From an uncultured Cohaesibacter sp. (GTDB taxonomy: Bacteria; Pseudomonadota; Alphaproteobacteria; Rhizobiales; Cohaesibacteraceae): 64,000 nucleotides of DNA. The stretch is from NCBI RefSeq assembly GCF_963662805.1, contig NZ_OY759867.1:1-64000 (forward strand), read 5' to 3'. Below, piece by piece: positions 62,901-64,000 of the stretch; position 1 is the first letter of the stretch; each line of letters opens with the position of its first letter. The notes below the pieces were generated by a model. The model worked only from the letters and a program-made list of their open reading frames with translations. It had not been told where the DNA came from and searched no databases. The position numbers and the translations under genes are program-made.

Positions 62901-64000
62901 ATGAGTGTCCGTCGCCTGCACAGCGAACAGCCTGCCTCTTTCGAGTTTTCAGCAGAAAATCTCGATTGGGCCAAGCATGTGATCGGCAAATATCCTGAAG
63001 GTCGTCAGGCCTCGGCTGTGATCCCGCTTCTGATGCGGGCGCAGGAGCAGGAGGGCTGGGTGAGCCAGCCTGCCATCGAATGCGTCGCCGACATGCTGGC
63101 GATGCCCCATATCCGTGTGCTCGAGATCGCGACCTTCTACACACAGTTCCAGCTGCAGCCGGTTGGCAAGAAGGCCCACATTCAGGTTTGCGGCACGACC
63201 CCTTGCATGTTGCGTGGTGCCGAAGACCTGATCCGCGTCTGCAAGAGAAAAATCGCCGAGGCTCCGTTCACCCTGTCCGAGGATGGCAATTTCTCGTGGG
63301 AAGAGGTGGAATGCGCAGGGACCTGCGTCAACGCACCGATGATCCAGATTTTCAAGGATACCTATGAGGATCTCACTCCGGAAATTCTCGAGGAGCTGAT
63401 CGCCAAGATCGAGGCTGGCGAGGAGATCACGCCGGGCACTCAGCAGAAGGGCCGTATCCATGGCGCACCTGCTGAGGGGCCTGTCACCCTGACCGACCCG
63501 TCGCTCTATGACGGATCGCGGGTGAAATACGGGCTTGGTAAAGACATGGGCAAGGATATGGGCGAAAGCCATGCCAAGCCCTCTGCCAAGATCGAGACCG
63601 CTGATCAGAAGCCGGTCAAGGCAGCAAAACCGGTAAGTGCGCCCGCCAAGACATCTCCGCCGAAGAAAACTCCGGAGCCTGCCGTCAAAACGCCTGCGGA
63701 GAGTGCGGGCGATGCACCAGAGCTACTGAAAGCGCCGGTGGATGGCAAGGCGGACAATCTCAAGGAGATTTCCGGGATCGGCCCGAAGATCGAGGAAAAG
63801 CTCAATGCCATGGGCGTGTTCCATTTCTCCCAGATCGCGAGCTGGACCGAGGAGAACTGCGCATTCGTCAACGGCCAGCTGTCCTTCAAGGGGCGGATCG
63901 AGCGGGAAGACTGGATCGCGCAGGCCAAGGTGCTGGCTGAGGGGGGCGATACAGCGTTTTCCAAGCGCGTTGCCGCTGGCGAGGTTGAGTCCAGCAAGAG
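62901..64000 (+). CDS. nuoE: NADH-quinone oxidoreductase subunit E with C-terminal extension (runs off the right edge)
   Basis: This 24-kDa thioredoxin-fold subunit binds [2Fe-2S] cluster N1a through C97, C102, C138 and C142 (CGTTPCM and CAGTCVNAP). Starting at ATG 62901 behind AAGGA, at least 366 residues are present with no stop. The standard domain ends near residue 180. It is followed by a Pro/Lys/Ala-rich linker (about 205-270) and a helix-hairpin-helix segment, KEISGIGPKIEEKLNAMGVF, near 290. Such an extension is a known feature of rhizobial NuoE. Confidence 0.93.
   Translation, partial: MSVRRLHSEQPASFEFSAENLDWAKHVIGKYPEGRQASAVIPLLMRAQEQEGWVSQPAIECVADMLAMPHIRVLEIATFYTQFQLQPVGKKAHIQVCGTTPCMLRGAEDLIRVCKRKIAEAPFTLSEDGNFSWEEVECAGTCVNAPMIQIFKDTYEDLTPEILEELIAKIEAGEEITPGTQQKGRIHGAPAEGPVTLTDPSLYDGSRVKYGLGKDMGKDMGESHAKPSAKIETADQKPVKAAKPVSAPAKTSPPKKTPEPAVKTPAESAGDAPELLKAPVDGKADNLKEISGIGPKIEEKLNAMGVFHFSQIASWTEENCAFVNGQLSFKGRIEREDWIAQAKVLAEGGDTAFSKRVAAGEVESSK

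Overview
This window is a piece of alphaproteobacterial chromosome, most likely from a marine member of the Hyphomicrobiales (Rhizobiales). The evidence is the set of rhizobial-type families (TIGR02301, DUF3563, a GGDEF protein with the conserved alphaproteobacterial N-terminal region, and NuoE with a helix-hairpin-helix extension), the glnB-glnA pair, the tig/clpP-clpX-lon-hupB order and the iscS-sufB-cupin-sufCDS-sufT-sufA operon. A Cohaesibacter-like genus is my best guess from overall feel, not proven.

Layout. 1-11.6 kb: start of RNase E (minus strand) with a structured leader, the amidase amiC, an NhaP-like antiporter, penicillin-binding protein 1A, prfB with its programmed frameshift, a tiny DUF3563 gene, an exported protein with a VHL-like beta domain, an M23 envelope peptidase and the peroxiredoxin bcp. 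11.9-19.3 kb: a long AsmA/YhdP-like protein, tyrS, anmK, a methyltransferase and an alpha/beta hydrolase. 19.6-27.4 kb: a complete SUF iron-sulfur assembly operon. 27.5-38 kb: a diguanylate cyclase, a DEAD-box helicase, several conserved hypotheticals, parE, glnA and glnB (with a sigma-54 promoter). 38.6-48.9 kb: nnr, tRNA-Leu, tig, clpP, clpX, lon, hupB and a cysteine-rich protein. 48.9-49.8 kb: an AT-rich orphan membrane gene bracketed by a 47-bp direct repeat. 50-56.6 kb: a TRAP transporter, a LacI regulator and a fumarate-reductase-like flavoprotein, linked by a shared palindrome. 56.8-57.8 kb: duplicated tRNA-Val and duplicated tRNA-Asp. 58-59.1 kb: a PfkB kinase. 59.7 kb to the end: the start of the complex I operon (nuoA, B, C, a small membrane protein, D, E).

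Reading caution. Between 11.9 and 32.0 kb at least 17 single-base indels break otherwise well-conserved genes, including the essential tyrS and sufB. Sixteen fit one extra base, usually in a short homopolymer, and one fits a missing base. They are most economically read as sequencing errors. I give joined coordinates and corrected lengths for those genes. The first 11.8 kb and the last 32 kb look clean.

How the genes work together. Three themes recur: cell-wall growth and recycling (amiC, PBP1A, the M23 peptidase, anmK), protein quality control (tig, clpXP, lon) and iron-sulfur supply next to a large iron-sulfur consumer (suf and nuo). The most unusual items are the secreted VHL-like protein, which retains the hydroxyproline-pocket residues known from human pVHL, the direct-repeat-bounded AT-rich gene, and the small membrane protein embedded between nuoC and nuoD.
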